A DNA stretch of 8,179 bases from Planctomycetota bacterium (GTDB lineage Bacteria > Planctomycetota > Planctomycetia > Pirellulales > Pirellulaceae). The notes under the pieces are model-generated. The model did no database searches. It was not told where the DNA came from and saw only the letters and a list, made by a program, of their open reading frames with translations. Every line of letters starts with the position of its first letter. Positions within the stretch are counted from its first letter, which is position 1. The position numbers and the translations under genes are program-made. The stretch spans positions 1 to 8,179 of the forward strand of contig JAPLNJ010000551.1 in the NCBI GenBank assembly GCA_026692885.1. Direction: 5' to 3'. Shown here one piece after another: positions 1 through 5,552 of the stretch.

Positions 1-1
1 A

Positions 2-35
2 GCGAAGCCCCAGTCCGCTGTTGCTGGGGCTTCGC
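2..35. repeat. 12-bp perfect hairpin at the window edge
   Basis: Arms at 2-13 (GCGAAGCCCCAG) and 24-35 (CTGGGGCTTCGC) are perfectly complementary around a 10-base loop. It lies about 50 bases past the stop of the minus-strand segment at 85-378, so it could terminate that transcript, but no T-tract is visible and what follows it on that strand is outside the window. It could equally be another of the dispersed palindromic repeats that fill the gaps of this region. Confidence 0.6.
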
Positions 36-84
36 CTAGGCTCAGCCACCAGCCACCCTGCTAGCGTTTTGCGCAACCTTATGA

Positions 85-378
85 TCAAGGCCCCACCATG
101 CGGCCCACTGCTTCTTCCAGCCTCTTCAAACGTTCCTGCTTCATGGCGATTTGGCCTGCCGGCACAGGGCTGGCCACGATCAACGTCGGTTTCGGATTCA
201 GCCGTCTGGCCGCCGGCGCGGAAGGGCTATCCGCCGAGACCATCGGCCGCACCGCCAGGATCCCGACTTCCTCCAGAAACGTGCGGGTTCCCTCGACGTT
301 CTGATCATTCAGTGCCGTCAGCACCACCAGTTGGTCGGACAGGGGACCGATGTACAGCCCGCCGATCTCGGTGACCAC
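85..378 (-). CDS. Hypothetical protein, possibly a 3' gene fragment
   Basis: This is a 97-residue reading frame from a GTG at 378 to a TGA at 85-87. The codons carry G or C at the third position very consistently, and the product reads like a genuine protein: a hydrophobic stretch (GLYIGPLSDQLVVLTAL), an acidic helix-like part, a Pro/Ala-rich linker and a basic C-terminal helix. I do not recognise the family. No Shine-Dalgarno site precedes the GTG. The frame stays open upstream to a stop at 457-459, but that upstream part is the repeat sequence of 383-446. The simplest reading is that this is the C-terminal end of a longer protein whose 5' part was lost or replaced at the repeat junction. 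A genuine short gene starting at the GTG is the alternative. That the segment is, or recently was, coding is fairly sure; the start is not. Confidence 0.5.
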   Translation of the reverse strand: MVTEIGGLYIGPLSDQLVVLTALNDQNVEGTRTFLEEVGILAVRPMVSADSPSAPAARRLNPKPTLIVASPVPAGQIAMKQERLKRLEEAVGRMVGP

Positions 379-690
379 GGTCTTTGAAGTTGCGCATTTC
401 CGGGCTTTGCCGAGGAAGCTCCCGGCGTTAGCCGGGAGAGCCGTCCCGCCCCGAACCTACCCCGGAGCCACGCACGCCACACGGAAGCCGCCAGCGTAAG
501 CTGGCCGGAGCCTCCCGCCCCACACCTATTCGCGGTGCATCGTCCAGGTGCAGGGGTGGGAACACTCCCACCGGCTGACGCCGGGGGCTTCTCGGTGGCG
601 CTGGCGACCGCGGCTAGGTTGTGGGCGGGATTTCTCTCCCGGCTTACACCGGGAGCTTCTCCCCAAGCCGCGAAATGCGCAACTTCAAAG
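379..690. repeat. Mirror-symmetric cluster of four hairpin repeats
   Basis: Four related copies of a repeat lie here, two on each strand, facing outward from a centre near 535. Minus-strand copies are at about 383-446 and 480-525; plus-strand copies are at about 545-600 and 626-690. The outer pair shares a GGCGGGA start, a CTCCCGG...CCGGGAG hairpin and the tail AATGCGCAACTTCAAAG. Each copy has a small hairpin core: 419-438 (8-bp stem, GTTA loop on the plus strand), 490-505 (CCAGC/GCTGG), 571-584 (CCGGC/GCCGG) and 636-655 (7-bp stem). The core stem changes from CCGGC/GCCGG to CCAGC/GCTGG with both sides altered, so pairing is kept. No transposase is present; this looks like a non-autonomous, structure-forming repeat family. 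Confidence 0.8.
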
Positions 691-1118
691 GCGCAGGACG
701 CTCAAGGCTGTTTCGTCGCCGCACCACGCTGCGCGGTCGAGAAGCGAGTGCGGCTGCGAAAACCGCACTTCAAAAGTCCACACTCGCCAGTCGTCGTTCA
801 ATATTCCGGATCTGCGGACGTTGGTATCTGCTGGACACCGCTGGAGACCATCGTCGCGAACGTCCGCCCCTTCCCGGTGACATGCACCAGCGGCATCTTC
901 CCAGCAATCTCGCGGCAGGCAGGCACACGGCGTTCGTACCCAACGGTATCGAACGGGGCCTCTGTCACATGCTCGTCGAGATTTGTGAAGACCGGCATGG
1001 TTGTGACTGGTGATGCTGTTGAGCTTTGAACTACCGAATTGGATTCTACCACCGGACAGGTTCCGGGCAAACACCGCCTGACCCTTGTTTCTTGCGGTTG
1101 TCCAAGTCCTTGATGCTT
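691..1118. other. Gene-poor stretch with repeat-like sequence
   Basis: The segment 691-800 follows directly on the outer repeat copy and looks like part of the same repeat environment. It holds a small hairpin with arms AGTGCGG (747-753) and CCGCACT (763-769). From about 800 to 1100 the base composition is less GC-rich, and several overlapping frames are open on both strands without clear coding character. The only frame with a mild coding signature is the minus-strand one at 798-998, listed separately. No promoter, RNA gene or mobile-element protein was recognised. Confidence 0.5.
798..998 (-). CDS. Doubtful small ORF or gene remnant
   Basis: A 66-residue frame begins at an ATG (996-998) and ends with TGA at 798-800. 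About 70 percent of codons end in G or C, higher than the surrounding sequence but lower than the firm genes of this window. The product begins MPVFTNLDEHVTEAPF, is soluble and mixed in charge, and shows no domain I recognise. There is no Shine-Dalgarno site. Upstream the frame stays open, but with a codon pattern that no longer looks coding. The neighbouring repeat sequence suggests this could be a decayed fragment of a gene disrupted by repeat insertion. I list it because it is the most protein-like frame in the stretch. A chance frame is quite possible. Confidence 0.22.
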   Translation of the reverse strand: MPVFTNLDEHVTEAPFDTVGYERRVPACREIAGKMPLVHVTGKGRTFATMVSSGVQQIPTSADPEY

Positions 1119-1224
1119 CTCGTTCCGACGCTCTGCGTCGGAACGCAAGCCACGGTCGGCGACCCTAGGCAGACGACGCGGAGCGTCAAGACACTTGCAT
1201 TCCCACGCGGAGCGTGGGAACGAG
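1119..1224. repeat. Inverted pair of palindromic repeats with a third stem between
   Basis: The left copy is a perfect 11-bp hairpin at 1121-1145 (CGTTCCGACGC, loop TCT, GCGTCGGAACG). The right copy is a 9-bp hairpin at 1200-1220 (TTCCCACGC, loop GGA, GCGTGGGAA). Read on opposite strands, the two copies match except at a few positions, including a G-C pair swapped to C-G, which keeps the stem. A smaller hairpin (GACGC GGA GCGTC, 1175-1187) lies between them. From memory, the peptide encoded across this element (VPTLCVGT ... AFPRGAWERE) turns up often in spurious ORFs of planctomycete genomes, which supports a dispersed repeat rather than a gene. Confidence 0.85.
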
Positions 1225-1288
1225 AGAACACCTCAGACGCTAACGATTGCCATCGCCGACGTCCGAAGGATCGCAGAACGGGAGCGAC

Positions 1289-1320
1289 TCGCAAACCGGG
1301 TGTCACGCAAACCGGGTGTC
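1289..1320. repeat. Two tandem 16-bp units
   Basis: TCGCAAACCGGGTGTC (1289-1304) is followed directly by ACGCAAACCGGGTGTC (1305-1320), which differs only at the first base. The pair sits just upstream of the putative promoter of the glycerate kinase gene, so the units could be a tandem regulator site or simply a small duplication. Confidence 0.7.
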
Positions 1321-1324
1321 CGGC

Positions 1325-1354
1325 TTGACAGCGAAGTCCGCAACGAACGAGAAT
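1325..1354 (+). promoter_or_regulatory. Possible sigma-70-type promoter of the glycerate kinase gene
   Basis: A perfect TTGACA (1325-1330) is followed after 18 bases by GAGAAT (1349-1354), which matches four of six bases of TATAAT. It lies about 45 bases ahead of the chosen ATG at 1400 and directly after the 16-bp tandem units. The -35 box is convincing; the -10 box is weak. Confidence 0.35.
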
Positions 1355-1399
1355 TCGACGATTTGCCGAACGACCCGCGTACCTCACAACGGATGCACC

Positions 1400-2809
1400 A
1401 TGACCAGCACTAGCACGCAACTTCGGGAAGACGCATTGGCCATCTGGCGGGCCGGGGTCGCTGCGGTCCGTAGCGATGTGCTGGTGCGTGACACCGTGCG
1501 CGCGGAGGGCGATCGACTAAGTTTCGGTCACGAAAGCCTCAGCCTGCGCAGCGCGCGGAGCCTGGCGGTTGTCGGTTGCGGCAAGGCCGGAGCGGGGATG
1601 GCCGCCGGGCTGGCAGCGGCGCTGGGGCCTGAACTCCTCGCGCAGAAACAGGTCCGCGGCTGGGTGAATGTTCCCGACGATTGTGTGCACAGCCTGCCAC
1701 GGATCCACTTGCACGGCGCGCGGCCGGCCGGCATCAATGAACCGACGGAAGCCGGCGTCCAGGGGGCGGAACGGATGCTGGAATTGGTCCAATCCCTCGG
1801 CCCGGACGATCTGTGTCTGTGCCTGATTTCCGGTGGCGGTTCCGCGCTGCTGCCGGCGCCGGTCGCGGGAATCACGCTGGCCGATAAACTGGCGGTCACC
1901 AGACACCTGAGCGGGGCCGGAGCCAACATCCGGCAGTTGAACACGGTCCGCAAACAACTCAGCCGCATCAAGGGCGGCGGCTTGGCGCGTGCCTGCCGCG
2001 CGGGATGCCTGATCACGCTGATCATTTCCGATGTGCTCGGCGATCCGCTGGACGTGATCGCCTCCGGCCCGACCGTCGCCGACACCTCGACACCGGCTGC
2101 CGCCTTGGCGGTGTTGGCCGAATTCGAATCGCGAGCAGCCGGCATCTCGTCGGCCGTGTTCGACTACCTCGAACGAGCCGCAGCGGCTGCCGCTTGTCGG
2201 CCGTCCGGGAAGGATCGCCCAGCGGAGGGCCCGTTGGGCCAAGCGGCCAACTCCGAGGCGCGCGTGACCAACCTGGTGATCGGCAACAATGCGAGCGCGG
2301 TGCGGGCGGCAGGCGCGGAAGCCGCTCGCCGCGGGTACGCGACGGATTGTCAGGCCGTGCAGCAACTGGAAGGCGAGGCAGAGCACATCGGACGGCAGTT
2401 GGCGCAGACGGCGTTGCGTCTGCGTCGGGAAGGCGGACGCCGCTGCCTGATCAGCGGCGGTGAACCCACGGTAAGACTGGTCGAGGCCAGCCGCCGAGGC
2501 TCGGGCGGCCGGAATCAGCAACTGGTGCTCGCCGCCTTGCAGGAACTGCTCCAGGACCCGTCCGCAATGGCCCAGGGGATCGTGTTGTTGAGCGGCGGCA
2601 CGGACGGCGAAGACGGCCCGACGGACGCCGCCGGAGCAATCCTGGACGAGTCGATTTTGGCGGCCCTGCGAGCCCGTGGCCTGGCGCCCGGCGATTTCCT
2701 AGCCCGCAACGACGCCTACCGGTTCTTCGACCCGCTGGAGGCCCTGATTCGCACCGGCCCCACCAATACGAACGTTTGCGACCTGCGCGTGGTCCTGACC
2801 GCGGGCTGA
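1400..2809 (+). CDS. Glycerate 2-kinase (DUF4147/MOFRL family)
   Basis: A cytosolic enzyme that phosphorylates D-glycerate with ATP to 2-phosphoglycerate, linking glycerate from serine, glyoxylate or sugar-acid breakdown to lower glycolysis. The 469 residues match the family in order: GKAG (61-64) in the N-terminal Rossmann-like DUF4147 domain, SGGGSALLPAP (144-154), NTVRKQLSRIKGGGLA (181-196), ISDVLGDPLDVIASGPT (209-225), then the C-terminal MOFRL domain with GGEPTV (353-358), GGRNQ (369-373), SGGTDGEDGPTDAAGA (398-413) and TGPTNTNVCDL (452-462). All key stretches are intact, so it should be active. An in-frame ATG at 1247 would add 51 residues, but these are partly encoded by repeat-like DNA and look nothing like the family; the ATG at 1400 puts the conserved helix at the usual place. 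The Shine-Dalgarno site is weak. The length is slightly above usual because of an Ala/Pro-rich insert near 258-290. It stands alone between repeat blocks. The 2-kinase specificity comes from family knowledge. Confidence 0.93.
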   Translation: MTSTSTQLREDALAIWRAGVAAVRSDVLVRDTVRAEGDRLSFGHESLSLRSARSLAVVGCGKAGAGMAAGLAAALGPELLAQKQVRGWVNVPDDCVHSLPRIHLHGARPAGINEPTEAGVQGAERMLELVQSLGPDDLCLCLISGGGSALLPAPVAGITLADKLAVTRHLSGAGANIRQLNTVRKQLSRIKGGGLARACRAGCLITLIISDVLGDPLDVIASGPTVADTSTPAAALAVLAEFESRAAGISSAVFDYLERAAAAAACRPSGKDRPAEGPLGQAANSEARVTNLVIGNNASAVRAAGAEAARRGYATDCQAVQQLEGEAEHIGRQLAQTALRLRREGGRRCLISGGEPTVRLVEASRRGSGGRNQQLVLAALQELLQDPSAMAQGIVLLSGGTDGEDGPTDAAGAILDESILAALRARGLAPGDFLARNDAYRFFDPLEALIRTGPTNTNVCDLRVVLTAG

Positions 2810-2996
2810 TTTCCGGGAAATGGCGAGGTGCTGGCGGGGAGAGGCACGCAGCTTCGTAGCCCAAATCGCAAGCCAGGGTGGGGTTGGCAGTGCCGCGGCT
2901 CGACCCCCGATTTCCGGCAGGACGCTGGCGTTGCCACCCTCGCTGGCGAGTCTTGAAGCTGCGCATCTTCTGCAGTTTCGACGCTGAAGGCGTTAG
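2810..2996. repeat. Repeat-derived gap sequence
   Basis: This stretch after the glycerate kinase stop has no convincing gene. It contains imperfect inverted segments, for example GCCAGGGTGG (2873-2882) against a related CCACCCTCGCTGGC on the other side of a spacer (2933-2946). Overlapping frames are open on both strands, as is usual for GC-rich palindromic repeats. From memory, similar text is common between genes in Pirellula-group genomes. It leads directly into the large foldback at 2997. Confidence 0.5.
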
Positions 2997-3178
2997 GTCT
3001 CATAGCCCAGGGTTGCGCAGCTACCCTGGGTTCGGTCGTCGGAGTGCCCTCCTCTACCCCAACGGGGTTGCGTCGGGGTGGCGCCACCGCGCGACGAATC
3101 CCCGTTGGGGTACGGGAGGAATCCCTCCGCCGCCTCGTCCCAGGGTAGCCGCTGCGCGGCAACCCTGGGCTATGAGAC
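2997..3178. repeat. Large nested foldback element (about 180 bp)
   Basis: The outer arms are inverted copies of each other: GTCTCATAGCCCAGGGTTG (starting 2997) and its complement ending at 3178. Each arm carries its own hairpin: CCCAGGGT/ACCCTGGG at 3006-3030, and a longer one at 3139-3169 with an added inner stem GCCGC/GCGGC separated by one A-A mismatch. The left arm lacks a few bases of that inner stem. Between them lies a perfect 13-bp inverted repeat (TACCCCAACGGGG, 3055-3067; CCCCGTTGGGGTA, 3100-3112), extended by further pairs at 3048-3053 and 3114-3119. Inside that are CGTCG/CGACG (3071-3075, 3092-3096) and the perfect palindrome GGTGGCGCCACC (3077-3088). The whole could extrude as a cruciform, or fold as RNA and stop transcription from the kinase gene. 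No protein is encoded. Confidence 0.85.
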
Positions 3179-3477
3179 ACAACCGCTTCGCGGTACTCGA
3201 GGGCCCAACCGACGGCGACGGCACCACCTTCGGCGTTTCGCGTCTGGTCGACCTGTAAGCGTTCTGCCAGTCATCCCTGGTGTAGGTGTTGTCCTAGCCA
3301 CCGGGACGACAGCAAAGTCCCACCACCCGCGCTGCCGATGTTGACCGATGACCTTAAATTATCGTCTTCCGTCGTAGGACGCACGGAATCTGTGCACATC
3401 AAAGCAGTTTGCAGACGGACGCTGCCGATTGCTTTGCCTGTGGCCGCCAGGCCGCCTATCGAGCGTGTGATAAGAAC
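3179..3477. other. Gap ahead of the DUF6690-like gene
   Basis: About 300 bases without a convincing gene. The first 80 continue the repeat-like sequence (for example ACCGCTTCGCGGT, 3182-3194, a short palindrome). A locally A/T-rich stretch around 3350-3365 follows a TTGACC at 3341-3346, but no -10 box lies at a normal distance. The downstream gene's promoter is probably in this area without a clear consensus. Confidence 0.4.
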
Positions 3478-4191
3478 ATGTTCAGCCGCAAGGTGATGCT
3501 GCCTGCCGTCCTGCTGACGGCCGCCGGTGTGCCGTACTTGATGTCTGAGAGCAAGCTGCCACAGAAGGCCAAACAGCAGTTCCAGAACGCGATGGCCTAC
3601 GTCACTACCGACGACACGACCAACGCGCACTTTCCCTCCGAATTCGGCCACGGGCCGAAGGCTCAGAATCCGCAGTTGGAGTTGGACAACGCGTTCGCCG
3701 GGCCTCCATGCGTGGACTTCAGCGAGGTCTTCCGCGCCGATATCTCGCCGCAATGGGTCACGCAACGTTGGCCACGGGTATCGACGGTGACCGCCGAGTT
3801 GGGTCTGGAGGGGTTGCGGGTGCCCTTGGTGAGCGGCACACGGATCGATGACGTGGCAGGCACGCTGACCTACTACTTCAATCAGTATCACCAGGTGCAA
3901 CGCGTGGCGTTTGATGGCTTCACCGGCGACGAGAGTCGACTGCGGACGATGCTCGCGCAGATCTATGGTCTACAGCCAGAACCTACGCTGGACGCGGGCC
4001 TGTACGTCAGCCGCTGGAATGCCTCACCGACCAGCGTGCTCAAGGTGTCGCGCGCTCCGATCATCACCGCCGCTTCCCCGCATGCCCAATTGCACCTCCA
4101 ATTGGAGCTGAACCGCCCCAGCGTCACCTACGGTCTGAGTGCCGAGTTCCTGCAGTTCCTGGACCGGGATCGAAACGCGAATCGGTGGTAG
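3478..4191 (+). CDS. Membrane-anchored conserved protein, DUF6690-like
   Basis: Function unknown. The 237 residues begin with a short basic start and a hydrophobic segment (MFSRKVMLPAVLLTAAGVPY, 1-20) that should act as a membrane anchor or uncleaved signal. A polar linker with a possible helix (26-70) follows. The conserved-looking core runs from about residue 78: FSEVFRADISPQWVTQRWPR (81-100), a RVPLVSGT stretch (114-121) and DDVAGTLTYYFNQYHQVQRV (124-143). It then continues through GDESRLRTMLAQIYGL (150-165) and an RW-containing strand near 179-180. From memory this pattern matches DUF6690, a family largely confined to planctomycetes, but that assignment was not searched. An in-frame ATG at 3409 would put 23 residues ahead of the signal-like segment, so the start at 3478 is preferred; neither start has a good Shine-Dalgarno site. 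The gene lies alone between two palindromic elements. The hairpin at 4214-4281 follows the stop and may end its transcript. Confidence 0.75.
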   Translation: MFSRKVMLPAVLLTAAGVPYLMSESKLPQKAKQQFQNAMAYVTTDDTTNAHFPSEFGHGPKAQNPQLELDNAFAGPPCVDFSEVFRADISPQWVTQRWPRVSTVTAELGLEGLRVPLVSGTRIDDVAGTLTYYFNQYHQVQRVAFDGFTGDESRLRTMLAQIYGLQPEPTLDAGLYVSRWNASPTSVLKVSRAPIITAASPHAQLHLQLELNRPSVTYGLSAEFLQFLDRDRNANRW

Positions 4192-4213
4192 AGCAGACGG
4201 TTGGAAAAACGGC

Positions 4214-4281
4214 GGACAGGAAAATGTGGGACAGGAAAATGAAGGAAAGTATCTATTTTCCTGTCCCACATCTTCCTGTCC
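4214..4281. repeat. 27-bp inverted repeat hairpin between genes
   Basis: The arms at 4214-4240 and 4255-4281 are complementary at 26 of 27 positions, and the one difference gives a G-T wobble in one folded strand. Each arm is itself a near-tandem of GGACAGGAAAATG-type units. The 14-base loop is purine-rich. It starts 22 bases after the stop of the DUF6690-like gene and could act as a terminator, though no clear T-run follows. From memory the GGGACAGGAAAAT text recurs in Pirellula-group genomes, so a dispersed repeat is the better label. Confidence 0.85.
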
Positions 4282-4333
4282 AAGACACTCAACGAACTCT
4301 CGGACGCCGCTGCGCGGCGATTGCGTCCATGTG

Positions 4334-4369
4334 TGTCACGTGTCCAGCCTGTCACGTCGGCCGTATAAT
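4334..4369 (+). promoter_or_regulatory. Promoter of the DUF4058 gene with paired upstream motif
   Basis: A perfect TATAAT (4364-4369) lies 42 bases ahead of the GTG start. With a 17-base spacer the -35 position is TGTCCA (4341-4346), only three of six matches. Two identical TGTCACGT octamers (4334-4341 and 4350-4357), 16 bases apart, flank or overlap the -35 region. A weak -35 overlapped by spaced repeats is the usual shape of a promoter controlled by a dimeric regulator. The regulator role is inference. Confidence 0.5.
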
Positions 4370-4400
4370 GTGTGAAGCTCTGGCTCAAGCCCTGTGTACC

Positions 4401-4407
4401 AAGGTGG
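4401..4407 (+). promoter_or_regulatory. Shine-Dalgarno site deciding the DUF4058 GTG start
   Basis: AAGGTGG sits three bases before the GTG at 4411. It favours that start over the in-frame GTG at 4372, which has no such site. Confidence 0.6.
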
Positions 4408-4410
4408 ACC

Positions 4411-5250
4411 GTGAAGAAATCACCGTTTCCCGGCATGGATCCGTTTCTGGAAATCAACCCTTCTTGGGAGGTTTTCCACGGCTGGTTCATTCGTGAACTG
4501 GCACGGCAGAACATCGGCCGAGCTCGCGAACTGGGGTGCGAGGTGGATGTGGAACGCAGCGTCTACGGCCGGGAACCGACGGGCGAACTGGTGCTCGTTG
4601 GGGAACCGGATCTTCTGGCCCGGTACGATCCCGCATGCGGTCGACCGGAGCCGCTGCCGAGCCACGGCGTTGGGGTGTTGGCCGAACCGCGGGCCGTCCA
4701 CGAGATCGTCCTGGATCCGGATGAAATGGCGACGCACAAGCAAGAGTACCTGGTGGTACGCGACATCGGTCCCTGGGCCCGCGTGCTGGCGGTCGTGGAA
4801 CTGTTGAGTTTCGCGAACAAGCGAGGGAGTTACGTCCCGAAGTATCGCGAGAAGCGGTCGCGATTTCTGTCCTCGATGGTGCACTTCATGGAACTGGACT
4901 TGTTGCGCGCCGGCGAGAATCCGTCGCGAGACCTGTTTCCGGAACTGCCCCGGACCCCGTACTTCGTGTTCGTGGCCCGCAAGACTGGGGTGGGCCGCAA
5001 CGAGGAGGGATACCCTTTGCGGTTGCAGAACCCGTTGCCGGTGCTGGGCCTGCCGCTGGGCCCTGGCCGACCGGATCTGCCGCTCGACTTGGCCGCCGCC
5101 TTCCGCTCGGCCTACGATCTGAGCTACCGGCCCAGTTGGCTGCGCGCCTACCGCGACCAGCAGGTCCCCGATCCGCCACTCGACGAACAAGACCGGGCCT
5201 GGATTACGCAGATCCTGAAGCCCTGGCCAGCCGAATGGAATGAGTCGTGA
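4411..5250 (+). CDS. DUF4058 family protein
   Basis: A cytosolic protein of unknown biochemical role. DUF4058 is a bacterial family common in planctomycetes and cyanobacteria; I know of no established reaction for it. The 279 residues show the family pattern: SPFPGMDPFLE at 4-14; a strand-rich middle with an acidic pair (VHEIVLDPDE, 96-105); VVELLSFANKRG (128-139), where families usually read ELLSPxNK; an EKR motif (147-149); DLLRAGE (163-169); a YFVFVARKTG strand (184-193); and a C-terminal part with YPLRLQNPLP (201-210) and PLDLAAAFRSAYD (224-236). The start is the GTG at 4411, because AAGGTGG (4401-4407) lies directly ahead and the protein then begins just before the PGMDP motif, as in relatives. 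An upstream in-frame GTG at 4372 lies only three bases from TATAAT and is unlikely. The ELLSFANK change at a normally proline position is the only oddity. It appears to be a single-gene unit. Confidence 0.88.
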   Translation: MKKSPFPGMDPFLEINPSWEVFHGWFIRELARQNIGRARELGCEVDVERSVYGREPTGELVLVGEPDLLARYDPACGRPEPLPSHGVGVLAEPRAVHEIVLDPDEMATHKQEYLVVRDIGPWARVLAVVELLSFANKRGSYVPKYREKRSRFLSSMVHFMELDLLRAGENPSRDLFPELPRTPYFVFVARKTGVGRNEEGYPLRLQNPLPVLGLPLGPGRPDLPLDLAAAFRSAYDLSYRPSWLRAYRDQQVPDPPLDEQDRAWITQILKPWPAEWNES

Positions 5251-5279
5251 AGTCAAGTGTTGGGTGCACCCCTTGCGGC

Positions 5280-5470
5280 GCACTGCTGTGCACATCTTTG
5301 CAGCCAGCCAAAGGCTGGAAATACAAGCACGACGCGCAAGCGAGTGGGTCCGCGGTGGACTGGCAAGTGAAATCCAGACCCACTCGCTTGCGCGTCGTGC
5401 TTGTAAAATACCGGCCTTCGGCTTGTAAAATACCGGCCTTCGGCCCCTATGAAGATGTGCACAGCAGTGC
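5280..5470. repeat. Long nested palindrome with an internal duplication
   Basis: The outer arms at 5280-5298 (GCACTGCTGTGCACATCTT) and 5452-5470 are perfectly complementary over 19 bp. The inner arms at 5323-5350 and 5377-5404 are perfectly complementary over 28 bp (they begin ACAAGCACGACGCGCAAGCG) and one further T-A pair extends them at 5322/5405. The inner loop is 26 bases. To the right of the inner stem a 22-bp unit beginning TTGTAAAATACCGGCC is present twice in tandem (5401-5422 and 5423-5444), so the element is asymmetric by one unit. The encoded peptides (KHDAQASGS, TRLRVVLV) are, from memory, familiar from spurious ORFs in planctomycete genomes. No transposase is nearby. Confidence 0.9.
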
Positions 5471-5482
5471 CCCTTGAGCGGC

Positions 5483-5537
5483 TCAGGGGATCCGGGCCTT
5501 CCGCCACAACGTGGCAGCCAGTGCTAGCATCCCCTGA
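5483..5537. other. Imperfect stem-loop upstream of the sigma operon
   Basis: TCAGGGGAT (5483-5491) and ATCCCCTGA (5529-5537) form a perfect 9-bp stem. Inside the 37-base loop is a second hairpin, GCCAC AAC GTGGC (5503-5515). It lies just after the long palindrome and some 150 bases before the first operon gene. It could be a terminator for the DUF4058 transcript or a repeat remnant. Confidence 0.45.
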
Positions 5538-5552
5538 ATTCTCCGCTCGCCG

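Noticed and set aside
379..690. CRISPR array
   Set aside because: The copies are in opposite orientations, unequal in spacing and differ from one another; no cas gene is present.
535..1029. Plus-strand open frames of 110-164 residues
   Set aside because: They run through the hairpin repeats, show no domain or ribosome binding site, and compete with equally open frames on the other strand.
1247..1399. Upstream in-frame extension of the glycerate kinase (51 extra residues)
   Set aside because: It is encoded partly by tandem-repeat and promoter-like DNA, has no family similarity, and the conserved N-terminal helix starts just after the ATG at 1400.
1517..2521. Minus-strand 334-residue open frame opposite the glycerate kinase
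   Set aside because: It is a shadow of a strongly conserved GC-rich gene and its product is Arg/Gln/His-rich low-complexity text.
2716..3344. Open frames on both strands through the gap after the kinase
   Set aside because: They translate the nested inverted repeats, with no domain or start signals.
3341..3364. TTGACC plus A/T-rich stretch as a promoter for the DUF6690-like gene
   Set aside because: No -10-like hexamer lies 16-18 bases downstream; the A/T-rich bases are too close.
3271..3900. Minus-strand 209-residue frame
   Set aside because: It lies opposite the DUF6690-like gene, crosses its presumed upstream region, and has no recognisable domain.
4420..5295. Minus-strand 291-residue frame
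   Set aside because: It is antisense to the DUF4058 gene, which has clear family motifs and a ribosome binding site.
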